Positions 1 through 8,755 are shown, counted from the first letter of the stretch. The stretch: DNA of 64,000 nt from Thalassotalea nanhaiensis (GCF_031583575.1 NZ_CP134146.1:4092001-4156000); one strand, 5' to 3'. Numbers and translations: made by a program. Notes: generated by a model from the letters alone, not told the origin.

Positions 1-664
1 CTGATGAAACTGCCATATTTCGAGTGTTGATACCGGCGCGGATCTCCGCCACAGTTTTCATATTGTAAATATCATATTTACTGATCCAACCGTCACGTGA
101 GGCAAAATAAACAAACCGCCCATCTGGGGAATATTTAGGACCACCATGAAGTGCAAAGCGGGTTTTGAAGCGTGTTATTGGCTCAAATGTATCACCATTT
201 AATAAAGTAGCTGAGTGATCGCCAAGCTCCACCACGATAAATAAATTCATTAAATCAGCATCAAATTGCGGTTCATTTGGTAATGTACTTTGATCAAAAT
301 GCTGCACATGAGAAGCATTAATATCTGCCAAGCTCCACTCTGGTACCGTTTCAGCCGGCGTGTAAATATACTCGACCAGTTGGTCAATATCATCTTTAGA
401 TAATGTTTGTGCAAAAGCGGGCATTTGCGTAGCGACACGCCCCTTACTTATAACACCACTGGCTTTATTTTTACGTAGTCGCGATAGATTTTCTGGAAAT
501 AACGCCGGTCCCATACTGCCCATACGATTTAAGCCATGACAGCTTTGACAGTGTTGCTGATAAAGTTGTTCAGCATTTTGTTTTTCTGCTGCGAAAACAC
601 TATAACTGAGCAGTAAGGTAATACCTGTAACAAGTATATTTACAATGGATGTTTTATTGTTCAT
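1..664 (-). CDS. nirN: NirN, heme d1 maturation dehydrogenase (3' part outside window)
   Basis: The frame is open from the ATG at 664 to the window edge, giving about 221 N-terminal residues. A signal peptide (about residues 1-25, ending near VFAA) is followed by a cytochrome c domain with a CQSCH heme site, then the start of a d1-type beta-propeller (FIVVELGDHSATLLNGDTF region). NirN has the NirS-like c plus d1-propeller layout and in Pseudomonas converts dihydro-heme d1 to heme d1 in the periplasm. It is told from NirS by its place at the end of the nir operon after nirE, as in Pseudomonas nirSMCFDLGHJEN; the true nirS lies at 8870-10498. The C-terminal propeller is not in the window. Confidence 0.85.
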   Translation of the reverse strand, partial: MNNKTSIVNILVTGITLLLSYSVFAAEKQNAEQLYQQHCQSCHGLNRMGSMGPALFPENLSRLRKNKASGVISKGRVATQMPAFAQTLSKDDIDQLVEYIYTPAETVPEWSLADINASHVQHFDQSTLPNEPQFDADLMNLFIVVELGDHSATLLNGDTFEPITRFKTRFALHGGPKYSPDGRFVYFASRDGWISKYDIYNMKTVAEIRAGINTRNMAVSS

Positions 665-673
665 TAGTAATTC

Positions 674-1525
674 CTATCCAACGGATAACTCAGGGATTTG
701 GCTAAACGGTTGCGCTGCATTTTCCGCTTGAAAATATCCCACTCCGGCAACGTGTTTAGGATCAAGTTGCTCAACGACATTGCCAACAACGATAAGCGCA
801 GGTGGCTTAATATCATTATCAATAACCATTTTCTCAAGCGAGCCTAATGTGCCTCTGAACACTTGTTGATCAACTCTGGTGCCTTGTCTGATTATTGCAG
901 CAGGTGTACTGCCAACACGGCCATGCTCGATCAGTTTTTCTGAAATCATTTTCACCGCGCTTATGCCCATATAAAACACCACAGTTTGGTTGTCATTATT
1001 CAAGCTTTGCCAAGGTAATACTAACTGACCATCATTTTGCAAATGTCCGGTAACAAAAGTACAACATTGAGAAACTCCGCGATGTGTTAACGGGATCCCA
1101 GCATATGTTGTCGCTGCGGAAGCGGCGGTAATACCTGATAACACATGGCAATTCACGCCGTGTTTAAGCAAGTGCTCAGCTTCTTCACTGCCGCGACCAA
1201 AAATAAACGGATCGCCACCCTTTAAACGTAAAACACGTTTATTTTGCAATGCATAATCCACCAAAACTCGATTAATGTCCCCTTGCGGTACGCAATGTTT
1301 TGCCTGTTTTTTTCCTACGTAAAAACGTTCACAATCAGCAGGTAATAGGTCCATAATGTCATCGCTAACCAAGCGGTCATAAACAACAACTTCAGCTTGC
1401 GCGATAAAGCGTACCGCTTTCACTGTCAGTAATTCTGGGTCGCCAGGACCGGCACCAACTAACGCTACTTCGCCTTTAGCAAAGTTAGTTCGTTTAGCTA
1501 TTTTATTAATAAGGAAATCAGCCAT
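674..1525 (-). CDS. nirE: uroporphyrinogen-III C-methyltransferase NirE
   Basis: A 283-residue SUMT that uses S-adenosylmethionine to methylate uroporphyrinogen III to precorrin-2, the first committed step to siroheme and then heme d1. The sequence shows the methylase signatures VGAGPGDPELLT (near residue 24), VVYDRLVS and GGDPFIFGRG. It lacks the CysG dehydrogenase/ferrochelatase part, so it is a stand-alone methylase. Its place between nirJ and nirN in the heme d1 operon favours NirE over a general CobA. Confidence 0.92.
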   Translation of the reverse strand: MADFLINKIAKRTNFAKGEVALVGAGPGDPELLTVKAVRFIAQAEVVVYDRLVSDDIMDLLPADCERFYVGKKQAKHCVPQGDINRVLVDYALQNKRVLRLKGGDPFIFGRGSEEAEHLLKHGVNCHVLSGITAASAATTYAGIPLTHRGVSQCCTFVTGHLQNDGQLVLPWQSLNNDNQTVVFYMGISAVKMISEKLIEHGRVGSTPAAIIRQGTRVDQQVFRGTLGSLEKMVIDNDIKPPALIVVGNVVEQLDPKHVAGVGYFQAENAAQPFSQIPELSVG

Positions 1526-1543
1526 AATAAATTCTCTTTATTT

Positions 1544-2734
1544 TTAAATGTTGGTAACCGTAATTGCTTCACTTGCAACAGAAGTTAAACCAATTTCTTG
1601 ATCGGTTAAGTAGCAGCCAGGATCTTCTGCCCATACATCACCAGACTGTGCAAAAGCTCTGGTACGAGTGTTGCCCCCACAAATATTTAAATATTCACAT
1701 TTTGCGCAACGACCTTTAACTGGTCGCGGACTTTGTCTAAAACCAAGCATTAATGGGTCTTGAGTGTTTTTCCAAACATCTGAAAACTTTTCAGTTTTAA
1801 CGTTACCAATAGGATGATTCCACCAATAGGTATCAGGATGAATAACACCGGTATTATCAATGTTTGCAACATTTACACCGCTGGCATTTCCGCCCCAATT
1901 GATTAATCGTTGTTCTAAATTGGCAACACGTTGTGGGTATTTATTTCCGAATTTCTTCATCGCCCATTGTAATAAAAACGGACCGTCTGCATCGTTATTA
2001 CCGGTAACAAAATCGCTTTCAATACCCTGCTCTAAATGTGACCATGCACGTTCAAATAATTGTTCCATTGCACCTTTAGTCATGGCAAACATTGCATCAT
2101 TTTCAGCACTGCGTTTGCCTCGGCCAGAATAGTTTAAATGTGATAAATAAAATTTATCAATTTTGTGCAATTCCATTAAATCGAGAATCGCCGGCAAATC
2201 ATCGTAGTTTTCTCTTGTTAGGCATAAGCGCATACCTACTTTTATTCCCGCTTCTTTGCATAATTTCAGTGCATGCATTGATGTTTTAAAACTACCTTTC
2301 TGACGACGAAATTCGTCATGAAACTCTTCTAAACCGTCAATGCTTATACCAACATACTGATAATCTGCAGCTTTAATCTTCTCAATGTTTTCTTCGTTAA
2401 TTAATGTGCCGTTCGTTGATAGAGCAACATAAAAGCCTTTCGCTTTTGCATAGGCTGTTATTTCATATATATCAGGTCGTAATAACGGCTCTCCCCCAGA
2501 AAGAATAAGAACCGGCACTTGAGCCACTTTTAAATCATCGATGGTTGCCTTTATTTGCTCAGTGCTAAGCTCATCTTTGAACTCAATATCAAGCGATGTT
2601 GAATAACAATGTTTGCATTGTAAATTACATCGACGGATCAGATTCCAGATGACTACTGGCCCCGGCATTTTCACCGCTTTACCTACAGGTAAATCATCAT
2701 GTAATGTTTTCAATAATTGTGAAATTCTAAACAT
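1544..2734 (-). CDS. nirJ: heme d1 biosynthesis radical SAM protein NirJ
   Basis: A 396-residue radical SAM enzyme. The CX3CX2C cluster motif (CNLQCKHC, C36/C40/C43) binds the SAM-cleaving 4Fe-4S cluster, and a C-terminal SPASM-type cysteine set (CAKCEYLNICGG plus a later cysteine) binds a second cluster. NirJ replaces two propionate side chains of the didecarboxysiroheme intermediate during heme d1 synthesis. It directly follows the nirDLGH decarboxylase genes; only 3 bases separate it from nirH, so they are almost certainly cotranscribed. Confidence 0.95.
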   Translation of the reverse strand: MFRISQLLKTLHDDLPVGKAVKMPGPVVIWNLIRRCNLQCKHCYSTSLDIEFKDELSTEQIKATIDDLKVAQVPVLILSGGEPLLRPDIYEITAYAKAKGFYVALSTNGTLINEENIEKIKAADYQYVGISIDGLEEFHDEFRRQKGSFKTSMHALKLCKEAGIKVGMRLCLTRENYDDLPAILDLMELHKIDKFYLSHLNYSGRGKRSAENDAMFAMTKGAMEQLFERAWSHLEQGIESDFVTGNNDADGPFLLQWAMKKFGNKYPQRVANLEQRLINWGGNASGVNVANIDNTGVIHPDTYWWNHPIGNVKTEKFSDVWKNTQDPLMLGFRQSPRPVKGRCAKCEYLNICGGNTRTRAFAQSGDVWAEDPGCYLTDQEIGLTSVASEAITVTNI

Positions 2735-2737
2735 TTG

Positions 2738-3280
2738 TTATTCCTTTTTTGCTTGTAAACGCAAACCGGTTTTTTTTAATATCTTGCTACTGGTTAACAT
2801 GTCATTTGTATTGTGTTTACCAGTTTGCAACACATCTTTTAACAACTCTTTGATCTGGGTCCTATATTCGCTAATTTGTTCGGCATTTTTACCATGGATC
2901 ATGGCAAACAAATTGTAATTCCAATCAGGTAAACATCTTGGTCGTTGATAGCAATGACTAACAAAAGGCAGTCGACCGATCAATGCACCATAGTTTTTAA
3001 CTTCATCATCCTGTACATCCCAAACAGTCATACCGTTAAAGGTGTAGCCGGCTCGATAATGATTAGGGACGGCAGCAATGCGTCTGATCACTCCCCGTTC
3101 CAGTAAATCCTCACTCATCGCCAATACGTCATTCACACTCATATTTAGTTTTTCGGCCAGCAAGTGGTAAGGTTTACTTACAATTGGCAAACCATTTTGA
3201 GTTAACAAGATAAATTCACGTTCGATTGCGGTTAATGGCGCTTTTTTTCTTTCTCTAGACTGGTAAGTAGAGTCCAACAT
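2738..3280 (-). CDS. nirH: siroheme decarboxylase subunit NirH (AsnC/Lrp-like)
   Basis: An AsnC/Lrp-fold protein of the siroheme decarboxylase family, which converts siroheme to 12,18-didecarboxysiroheme. I start it at the ATG at 3280 because AAAGGAGG lies about 9 bases upstream; an upstream ATG at 3307 would extend further into nirG. The remaining overlap with nirG is 26 bases. The body has the family pattern of a helix-turn-helix-like N-terminus and a PRCLPDWNYNLFAMIHGK segment, shared almost word for word with NirL, its closest relative here. The names D, L, G and H are assigned by order as well as similarity. Confidence 0.85.
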   Translation of the reverse strand: MLDSTYQSRERKKAPLTAIEREFILLTQNGLPIVSKPYHLLAEKLNMSVNDVLAMSEDLLERGVIRRIAAVPNHYRAGYTFNGMTVWDVQDDEVKNYGALIGRLPFVSHCYQRPRCLPDWNYNLFAMIHGKNAEQISEYRTQIKELLKDVLQTGKHNTNDMLTSSKILKKTGLRLQAKKE

Positions 3281-3698
3281 AAAACTCTTCCTCCTTTGGA
3301 AAATCATAGACTGACAAAGAGCTTTTCTGCTCTATTTCTTTTATTACCGATTGAATTTCTTGTTGCGATTCACAGGCGACAACAAACCACATATTTAAAC
3401 GATGTTGGCGTTTATAATTGTGTGCAACTTGACTAAATGCATTCACGATTTCAGTCACTTGCTCGAATCGTTCTTCAGGTACTTGCATGGCTGCCAAGGT
3501 GAAGGCACCACCTAGGCTCGCAGCGTCATACATTGGGCCGAAACGACTTAACAAGCCATCTTCAAGCATATTCTGTAACTTATTAATAACCTGCTCTTCA
3601 GTACAATCCAACTCTTTGGCAATATCGGTAAACGGCTGTTCACTAATCGGTATTCCACGCTGAGTACGGTTCAGTATTTTCTTGTCTAATGCATCCAT
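3255..3698 (-). CDS. nirG: siroheme decarboxylase subunit NirG (AsnC/Lrp-like)
   Basis: A 147-residue AsnC/Lrp-like protein, the shorter type of the D/G pair in the siroheme decarboxylase set. It resembles NirD in LSRFGPMYD and in HNYKRQHRLNMWFVVA (compare HNYAREHSYNLWFVAT in NirD), and the YKRQHRLN region is where the family carries conserved histidine and arginine residues. It acts in the cytoplasm on siroheme. It overlaps nirH by 26 bases and starts 4 bases after nirL ends. Not a transcription factor despite the fold. Confidence 0.85.
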   Translation of the reverse strand: MDALDKKILNRTQRGIPISEQPFTDIAKELDCTEEQVINKLQNMLEDGLLSRFGPMYDAASLGGAFTLAAMQVPEERFEQVTEIVNAFSQVAHNYKRQHRLNMWFVVACESQQEIQSVIKEIEQKSSLSVYDFPKEEEFYVGLYLPV

Positions 3699-3701
3699 AA
3701 A

Positions 3702-4244
3702 TTATTTTCCTGATGCCGAGGTATGACTGTATTTGCCCCCTCGCTGCTTATAAGCTTTATTGCTAAATAGTATTTTTTTATCAATGTTTGCCAGTTCATC
3801 GTGCTGGCATATCTCATTTAGCTGGTCGATCACCTGAGAGCGAGTTTTTCCATGTATCATGCAAAATAAGTTGTATGGCCAATCAGGTAACACACGTGGA
3901 CGGCGGTAACATAGAGTCACGACTTTTTGCTTTGATAATATTGCGGCTACATCATCAACGCTTTTATCATTTACGTTCCAAACCACCATTGCATTGGCCA
4001 CATAACCCAACTTTCGATGACGAATAACCAAGCCAAAACGACGGATCATTCCTTGCTCTTGCCAATCTTCAATTGTCGAGATCACTTGCTTTTCGCTAAT
4101 GTTTAAATACTTGGCAAGGGCGTCATACGGTTTGGCAACCAATGGCAAACCCTGTTCAATTGCAGCAAATAATTGCAATTGCTGTTGTGGGGTTAATGTC
4201 TGTGATTCAATATTGTCGAATCTTAATTGCTGTGCTGTCATCAT
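3702..4244 (-). CDS. nirL: siroheme decarboxylase subunit NirL (AsnC/Lrp-like)
   Basis: A 180-residue AsnC/Lrp-like subunit of the heme d1 pathway siroheme decarboxylase. Signature stretches include MIRRFGLVIRHRKLGY and CYRRPRVLPDWPYNLF, which parallel NirH. The start ATG at 4244 overlaps the nirD stop by 4 bases (ATGA), the usual sign of translational coupling. A second ATG follows directly, so the true start could be one codon later. A lysine-rich C-terminal tail (KAYKQRGGKYSH) follows the conserved part. Confidence 0.85.
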   Translation of the reverse strand: MMTAQQLRFDNIESQTLTPQQQLQLFAAIEQGLPLVAKPYDALAKYLNISEKQVISTIEDWQEQGMIRRFGLVIRHRKLGYVANAMVVWNVNDKSVDDVAAILSKQKVVTLCYRRPRVLPDWPYNLFCMIHGKTRSQVIDQLNEICQHDELANIDKKILFSNKAYKQRGGKYSHTSASGK

Positions 4245-4729
4245 CGCTTCCTTGTGTGTTCGGAGAACTCAATATTAAAACCAAGATCGATATGATATGC
4301 CTGTTCCATTGGCAGTATTAATGGCTTAAAACCTGTTTCTCGATGTATATGGGCTAAACATTGCGTCAATGCATCTTCATTGGCGGCAGTGGCAACAAAC
4401 CAAAGGTTATAGCTATGCTCTCGGGCATAATTGTGATTCACCTGAGTAAACTGATTTACCTTTTTTGCAATCTCATCTAATTGCTCATCAGGAACAGCTA
4501 ATGCTGCCAAAGTGCTGGCACCTGCTTGTTGATGGTTAAACACTGGACCTAACCGAGACAGTACTTGTTGGTCTTGCAGATTTTGAAAGCACTCGATCAC
4601 TGTTTCTTCAGTACTATTAAAGCGATTCGCCAATTCCAAAAAAGGTCGATTACATAATGGAAAACCTTTTTGGTAAGCATTGATTATTTGCTGACTTAAG
4701 GTATCTAAAATGACATTACAATCATTCAT
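4241..4729 (-). CDS. nirD: siroheme decarboxylase subunit NirD (AsnC/Lrp-like)
   Basis: A 162-residue AsnC/Lrp-like protein, first of the four decarboxylase subunits after nirF. The C-terminal segment LPMEQAYHIDLGF is typical of NirD. The central HNYAREHSYNLWFVAT segment carries the family's histidine/arginine pattern. Some organisms have fused NirDL; here D, L, G and H are four separate genes, as in Pseudomonas. It begins 2 bases after nirF ends and its stop overlaps the nirL start. Confidence 0.88.
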   Translation of the reverse strand: MNDCNVILDTLSQQIINAYQKGFPLCNRPFLELANRFNSTEETVIECFQNLQDQQVLSRLGPVFNHQQAGASTLAALAVPDEQLDEIAKKVNQFTQVNHNYAREHSYNLWFVATAANEDALTQCLAHIHRETGFKPLILPMEQAYHIDLGFNIEFSEHTRKR

Positions 4730-4731
4730 TG

Positions 4732-5985
4732 TTACAGGCCTATTTGATGAGCTCTGTTGGTGAAGAAAATACCACTCGGACTTTGTGCCGATAATTTTTT
4801 CAGCAATTCAAAATTTTTGCTGTCATATATTTGAATTTCATCGCTATCTCGAACCGACATCCACACGTGTTCGCCACGTGGTGTAAATTCCATATGAAGA
4901 ACACCTGGCCCTGGAGTTAGTGTTTTAATAAGGTTTTGAGTTTTTGTATCGATAACTTGAATGGTATCGTTTAACGGAAAAGCAAAGTTAACCCACACTT
5001 GTCTATTATCTGGCTGAGCCATAACAAACACTGGCTGTCCATGCACATCAATAGCACCAACTTGCTCCCAGGTTTGAGTATTTATAATTAATACTTTATG
5101 CAAACCTACCGCTGGAACATAAGCAAAATTTCCCGCCATCGCCCAACCTTCTAGATGGGGCATTTTATAAACCGGTAATTTTTTTTCTCCTTTACCGTAG
5201 CCATCAAGAATGCGCTTTACGCCTTGTTCAGGTGACCATAAGTCCAGCAATGCCATGCCATTTTCACCAAACAGCCCAGCAATATAATAACGGCCATCTG
5301 GGCTTATTAATGCATCATATGGATTAAGGCCAATATCGGTATATTTAGTAATTTCTATTTCAGCTTTTGATAAGTCTGCTATCCATATTTCATGACTATC
5401 AAATAAGCTAAATACAAATTTTTGTCCCGGTGCATCTACTAAACCAACCACTTTTGAACGCTTCAATGAGCCGTCTTTATTTCTCGGGTGATTGACCAGC
5501 TCGGTTGCCGGAATGTCAGCGACAAGCTCCAGAGTGTCGCTAGAAAATATTTTCACACCTCCAGGGGTGTAATTTGATACCGCAACAAACTTACCGTCTT
5601 GGCTAATAGCTCCGCCAATACTATTACCAGATTGAATAACACGCTTATCAATTTTGTTTTTCAATAAATCAATTTTTGTTAAGCCGCCATCTCGGCCAAA
5701 AACATAGCCAAAACGTTGATCGCGCGAGTAAACAATAGATGCATGTGATAAATCACCTAAACCGTCAATTTCTGCCAAACTGTTTTTATCAGTGTGATCA
5801 ACAATTTTAACTTGTCCGGTGGCACGTTCGATAACTAAGCCAAGATCACCAGTAGCCCTCAATTTGGATTGTGTTAGCGTTGAAGTTGTTTCACTTTGTA
5901 ATGAGGTATCGTTAAGTTGCTGACAACTCAAGGTTAATAAAGGTAATAGTACGCTCAAAAATAGCCGCTTTTTAGTGTTAGTCAT
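4732..5985 (-). CDS. nirF: heme d1 biosynthesis protein NirF (lipoprotein)
   Basis: A 417-residue d1-propeller protein without a heme c domain. The N-terminus has a lipoprotein signal ending in LTLSC with C21 as the lipidated cysteine, placing it in the periplasm on a membrane; Pseudomonas NirF is also a lipoprotein. NirF works late in heme d1 synthesis and binds the tetrapyrrole. Propeller blades show the NirS-like YVFGRDGGLTKIDL and SPDGRYYIAGLFGENG patterns. It overlaps nirC by 8 bases, so the two are coupled. Confidence 0.93.
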   Translation of the reverse strand: MTNTKKRLFLSVLLPLLTLSCQQLNDTSLQSETTSTLTQSKLRATGDLGLVIERATGQVKIVDHTDKNSLAEIDGLGDLSHASIVYSRDQRFGYVFGRDGGLTKIDLLKNKIDKRVIQSGNSIGGAISQDGKFVAVSNYTPGGVKIFSSDTLELVADIPATELVNHPRNKDGSLKRSKVVGLVDAPGQKFVFSLFDSHEIWIADLSKAEIEITKYTDIGLNPYDALISPDGRYYIAGLFGENGMALLDLWSPEQGVKRILDGYGKGEKKLPVYKMPHLEGWAMAGNFAYVPAVGLHKVLIINTQTWEQVGAIDVHGQPVFVMAQPDNRQVWVNFAFPLNDTIQVIDTKTQNLIKTLTPGPGVLHMEFTPRGEHVWMSVRDSDEIQIYDSKNFELLKKLSAQSPSGIFFTNRAHQIGL

Positions 5986-6352
5986 TGTCTAGCCCTTTAA
6001 TCAGTTGTTCTGCTATCCATTTCGCCTCTTGTTCGTTGAGAATGTCTTTCCAAGGCGGCATAGCAGTACCTGGGCGTCCTTCCATAATAGTAATGGTAAG
6101 AAAGTACTCAGGTTTATTAGTTAAATCTTGTGGTAGTAAAGAAGGTCCAAGACCACCCTTTAAGGTCATACCATGGCAAGAACCACAGTCTTGTTTAACC
6201 ATATGGATAAGGTCTTTTTGACGTTGCAAGCTTAATTCATTGCCTGCTTCATCGGGGGTGACGGTTTTATGCAATACATTGGGAGAGGCTGAAACGATAT
6301 TCAAACTGGCACAAAGGCAAATGCACGTGATCAAAATAGTAAAATATTTCAT
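5978..6352 (-). CDS. nirC: periplasmic cytochrome c NirC
   Basis: A 124-residue monoheme cytochrome c with a signal peptide (about 1-22, ending near VSA) and a CGSCH heme site. The probable sixth ligand is the Met in TAMPPWKD. NirC in pseudomonads is a small cytochrome that can donate electrons to NirS or serve in heme d1 maturation. It lies first in the nirC-F-D-L-G-H-J-E-N run and has a candidate FNR/Dnr box 61 bases upstream, so it may head its own transcript. Confidence 0.85.
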   Translation of the reverse strand: MKYFTILITCICLCASLNIVSASPNVLHKTVTPDEAGNELSLQRQKDLIHMVKQDCGSCHGMTLKGGLGPSLLPQDLTNKPEYFLTITIMEGRPGTAMPPWKDILNEQEAKWIAEQLIKGLDND

Positions 6353-6412
6353 TGTCTAATCTCAGCTCCCTAAAAGGTAACTAAAATTTAACAATAAAAT
6401 TGTTTGCATTTA

Positions 6413-6426
6413 TTGTTTAAGATCAC
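6413..6426. promoter_or_regulatory. candidate FNR/Dnr box upstream of nirC
   Basis: TTGTTTAAGATCAC matches TTGAT-N4-ATCAA at 8 of 10 positions and its near edge lies 61 bases before the nirC start, the same distance as the stronger boxes before norD and norC. The spacing is the best support; the match alone is modest. Confidence 0.5.
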
Positions 6427-6512
6427 ATTTTTTACAAAAAGTTACGTTTTTTTAACAGTGTTTTAGTATGCAATTTTAGCTTATGCATTAACTGAGCTTG
6501 TTAGGCCATAGG

Positions 6513-6839
6513 CTATTTTTTAACAATAACCACGCCAGTCATTTTCGGATGTGGACCACATAAATAAGGAAATTCACCAACATCGGTAAACACTTGCTCA
6601 AAACTATCACCGGGAAAAAGGTAGTCTGGTTCTTCTTGATAAAATTGCTTAAACCAAACATTATGATATTGCCGTTTCTCGATATTCTTCCAAATAACCT
6701 TATCGCCTGGTGCAATTGTGATGGTGGCAGGGATGAATTGCTTTTTATAAATTTCAACGACAACATCCTTAGCCATTAAAGTAGAACTAAATACAGCAAG
6801 TAAAACTACACTAAGCAACCTAATAAACGTACGTAACAT
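6513..6839 (-). CDS. small periplasmic cupredoxin (plastocyanin-like)
   Basis: A 108-residue protein with a signal peptide (about 1-23, LMA cut) and one type 1 copper domain. The ligands are visible as H59 (QYHN), C94, H97 and M100 (YLCGPHPKM). It lies in the nir operon between the NirT-like gene and nirC, where Pseudomonas has nirM (cytochrome c551). By position it could be the electron carrier to NirS, a role copper proteins such as azurin and pseudoazurin can fill. The role is inference; the copper site is seen. A strong terminator hairpin separates it from the NirT-like gene upstream, and the same SD-rich TACTCTCC complement (GGAGAGTAAAG) precedes its ATG. Confidence 0.85.
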   Translation of the reverse strand: MLRTFIRLLSVVLLAVFSSTLMAKDVVVEIYKKQFIPATITIAPGDKVIWKNIEKRQYHNVWFKQFYQEEPDYLFPGDSFEQVFTDVGEFPYLCGPHPKMTGVVIVKK

Positions 6840-6880
6840 CTTTACTCTCCTTAATAAGAAACCAATATCAACAACGAAAT

Positions 6881-6925
6881 AAACCTCACAGCCTAAAACG
6901 ATACGGTTTTAGCTCTGTGAGGTTT
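6881..6925 (-). terminator. terminator after the NirT-like gene
   Basis: Arms AAACCTCACAG (6881-6891) and CTGTGAGGTTT (6915-6925) pair perfectly, and inside them CTAAAAC (6893-6899) pairs with GTTTTAG (6906-6912). T residues follow on the minus strand. It would end or attenuate transcripts from nirS and the NirT-like gene before the cupredoxin gene. Confidence 0.75.
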
Positions 6926-6942
6926 TGACGGCCTAGACTCGT

Positions 6943-8736
6943 CTACTGTTTAACGGCGTTAATTTCAGCTTCGTTGTTATCTAACGCCAATTTATAACCA
7001 AACGATACATGGTGATAGCGAGCATCAGAGTAATCGTCGTGGATTGCGAAACCAAAGTTGTAAACTTTACCTGCTTCGATAGACACATCACCCGGCTTTG
7101 ATGAGATAAGTTTACGCTTAATTTCTACAGACCAAGTGCCGTTTTTAAGGCTGGCAACAGCTTGTGCTCCCTGGCCGCCATGCATCGATCTTTGATCCAA
7201 TATTTGACCATCTTCGACTTGCTTAGTGCCAGAGCTGTAACGCACTATATCCATAAGTTGTTGCGCTTTTTGGTACTCAGCAATTTCTTCTGCGCTTTTA
7301 AGTTTGTCCCAACCACCAAGCGCTTTACCTCGACGACCTTTCAATTCTAATTTGCTGCGAGTTTCTTTAAGGTATTTAGTCACACCATTATTGAAATCTA
7401 GGCGTTTAGCTAAATCGCTGCCAGACAATACTTCTTGTTCAGGTGCAAATGGCATAGAGTTAGCATCAGCATGACACGTTCCCCAACAACCAGCACGATC
7501 TGCAAATTCAACATCGTCGCTAGCAATCATAAATGCCAGTTTCATTTTGTTTTCAGGGTCCATTTTACCGCCGTCAACAAATGGAGCTGGTGCATGTTCA
7601 CCATCTGGCCAACTAAACTTCAAGTAAAGGCTTTCACTGTCATGGGTTGCTGCGATGCTAACATCGATACTGCCTCGCTTATTTGGAATAACATTTGGCT
7701 CAAGCTCTTTTTCACTTTCACCAGTAACAATATTTTGACCAATATCTGCAATTTCTTCAGCATGACATTCAATACAACGGTCACCTTTAGTAAAGGCGCG
7801 TTTACCACCGTGGTGTCGCCCTAAAATCCATTCGATTGAGGCTGTACCAGGGAAAAACACGCTGATATCCGTTGAACTGGCTTTATTCCAATTAACATTC
7901 AAACTATCAGCAGAAGCTGCTTTTGCAGCACTTGTACTAACTTTTTCTTTACTGCTACTTGCTTTTGCACTTTCTAAAGCGGTTGCAACAGCCTGCTCAA
8001 TTTGCAATTGTACTTTTTCTTTTTCTGCTTGTGCTTTTGCTTTTTTCTCTGCGGCAATTGCCGCTTCTTTAGCTTCAACACGTGCTAAACCATCTTTGTA
8101 TTCTTGTGGTACTTCTCGAATATAAGCCTCGACCGGAGCTTCCAACTCTTCCAACTGCTCATCTGTTAATTGATCACGAACATCGTGATGGGCAATACCC
8201 TTATGACAGTCGATACAGGTTTGGCCGGTTTCAAAGGCATTTAAATGTTGCTTACGTGCTCGCGGTTTTTGAAATTCGGGGTTCATTGATTCAAAGTTAT
8301 GACAGTTTCGACACTCTCTGGAATCGGTATCTTTCATCGCTTTCCATACATTTTGAGCCAGTTCAAAGCGATGTTCGTTGAATTTTTCTGGTGTATCAAT
8401 CTTTCCAGTTAGCCAAAAGAATACTTCTCTTGATGCTTGAATTTTTCGAACAATCTTATGAATCCATGGGCGTGGAACATGGCAATCTGGACAACCTGCA
8501 CGTACACCTGTTCGATTGGAATAGTGAATTGTAGGTGTGTATTCTTTATATACGTTATCTTCCATTTCATGACAACCGATACAAAATTCGGTTGTGTTGG
8601 TAGCTTCCATAGCGGTATTAAAGCCACCCCAAAAAACAATGCCAACAACGAAAAATATCACTGCACCTGAAATAGTTGTACCAAGGATCAGCCTGCGAGA
8701 CCAAAAGCTTGGTTTGTTTAATGTTTGATTTACCAT
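6943..8736 (-). CDS. NapC/NirT tetraheme cytochrome fused to an ethylbenzene-dehydrogenase-type heme domain
   Basis: A 597-residue fusion. Residues 1-185 are NapC/NirT: one membrane anchor (about 15-37) and four heme sites, CIGCH 52-56, CPDCH 82-86, CRNCH 142-146 and CIDCH 174-178. An alanine/lysine/glutamate-rich probable coiled coil spans about 205-262. The C-terminal part (about 290-585) has a fifth site CIECH 321-325 and an unusual CX3CH site, CWGTCH 417-422, in a beta-rich domain resembling the heme-binding ethylbenzene/dimethylsulfide dehydrogenase gamma family (EB_dh). NirT-type proteins pass quinol electrons to periplasmic reductases, so this is probably the membrane electron donor for NirS. 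Standard NirT is about 200 residues; the extra 400 are the odd feature. The domain assignment of the C-terminal half is by pattern and needs a profile search. Confidence 0.85.
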   Translation of the reverse strand: MVNQTLNKPSFWSRRLILGTTISGAVIFFVVGIVFWGGFNTAMEATNTTEFCIGCHEMEDNVYKEYTPTIHYSNRTGVRAGCPDCHVPRPWIHKIVRKIQASREVFFWLTGKIDTPEKFNEHRFELAQNVWKAMKDTDSRECRNCHNFESMNPEFQKPRARKQHLNAFETGQTCIDCHKGIAHHDVRDQLTDEQLEELEAPVEAYIREVPQEYKDGLARVEAKEAAIAAEKKAKAQAEKEKVQLQIEQAVATALESAKASSSKEKVSTSAAKAASADSLNVNWNKASSTDISVFFPGTASIEWILGRHHGGKRAFTKGDRCIECHAEEIADIGQNIVTGESEKELEPNVIPNKRGSIDVSIAATHDSESLYLKFSWPDGEHAPAPFVDGGKMDPENKMKLAFMIASDDVEFADRAGCWGTCHADANSMPFAPEQEVLSGSDLAKRLDFNNGVTKYLKETRSKLELKGRRGKALGGWDKLKSAEEIAEYQKAQQLMDIVRYSSGTKQVEDGQILDQRSMHGGQGAQAVASLKNGTWSVEIKRKLISSKPGDVSIEAGKVYNFGFAIHDDYSDARYHHVSFGYKLALDNNEAEINAVKQ

Positions 8737-8755
8737 AACTAACTCGTACTAAATG

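Noticed and set aside
2738-4729. Four AsnC/Lrp-like genes read as transcription factors
   Set aside because: Their order after nirF, the PRxLPDWxYNLF segments and the alternating D/L/G/H pattern identify them as siroheme decarboxylase subunits.
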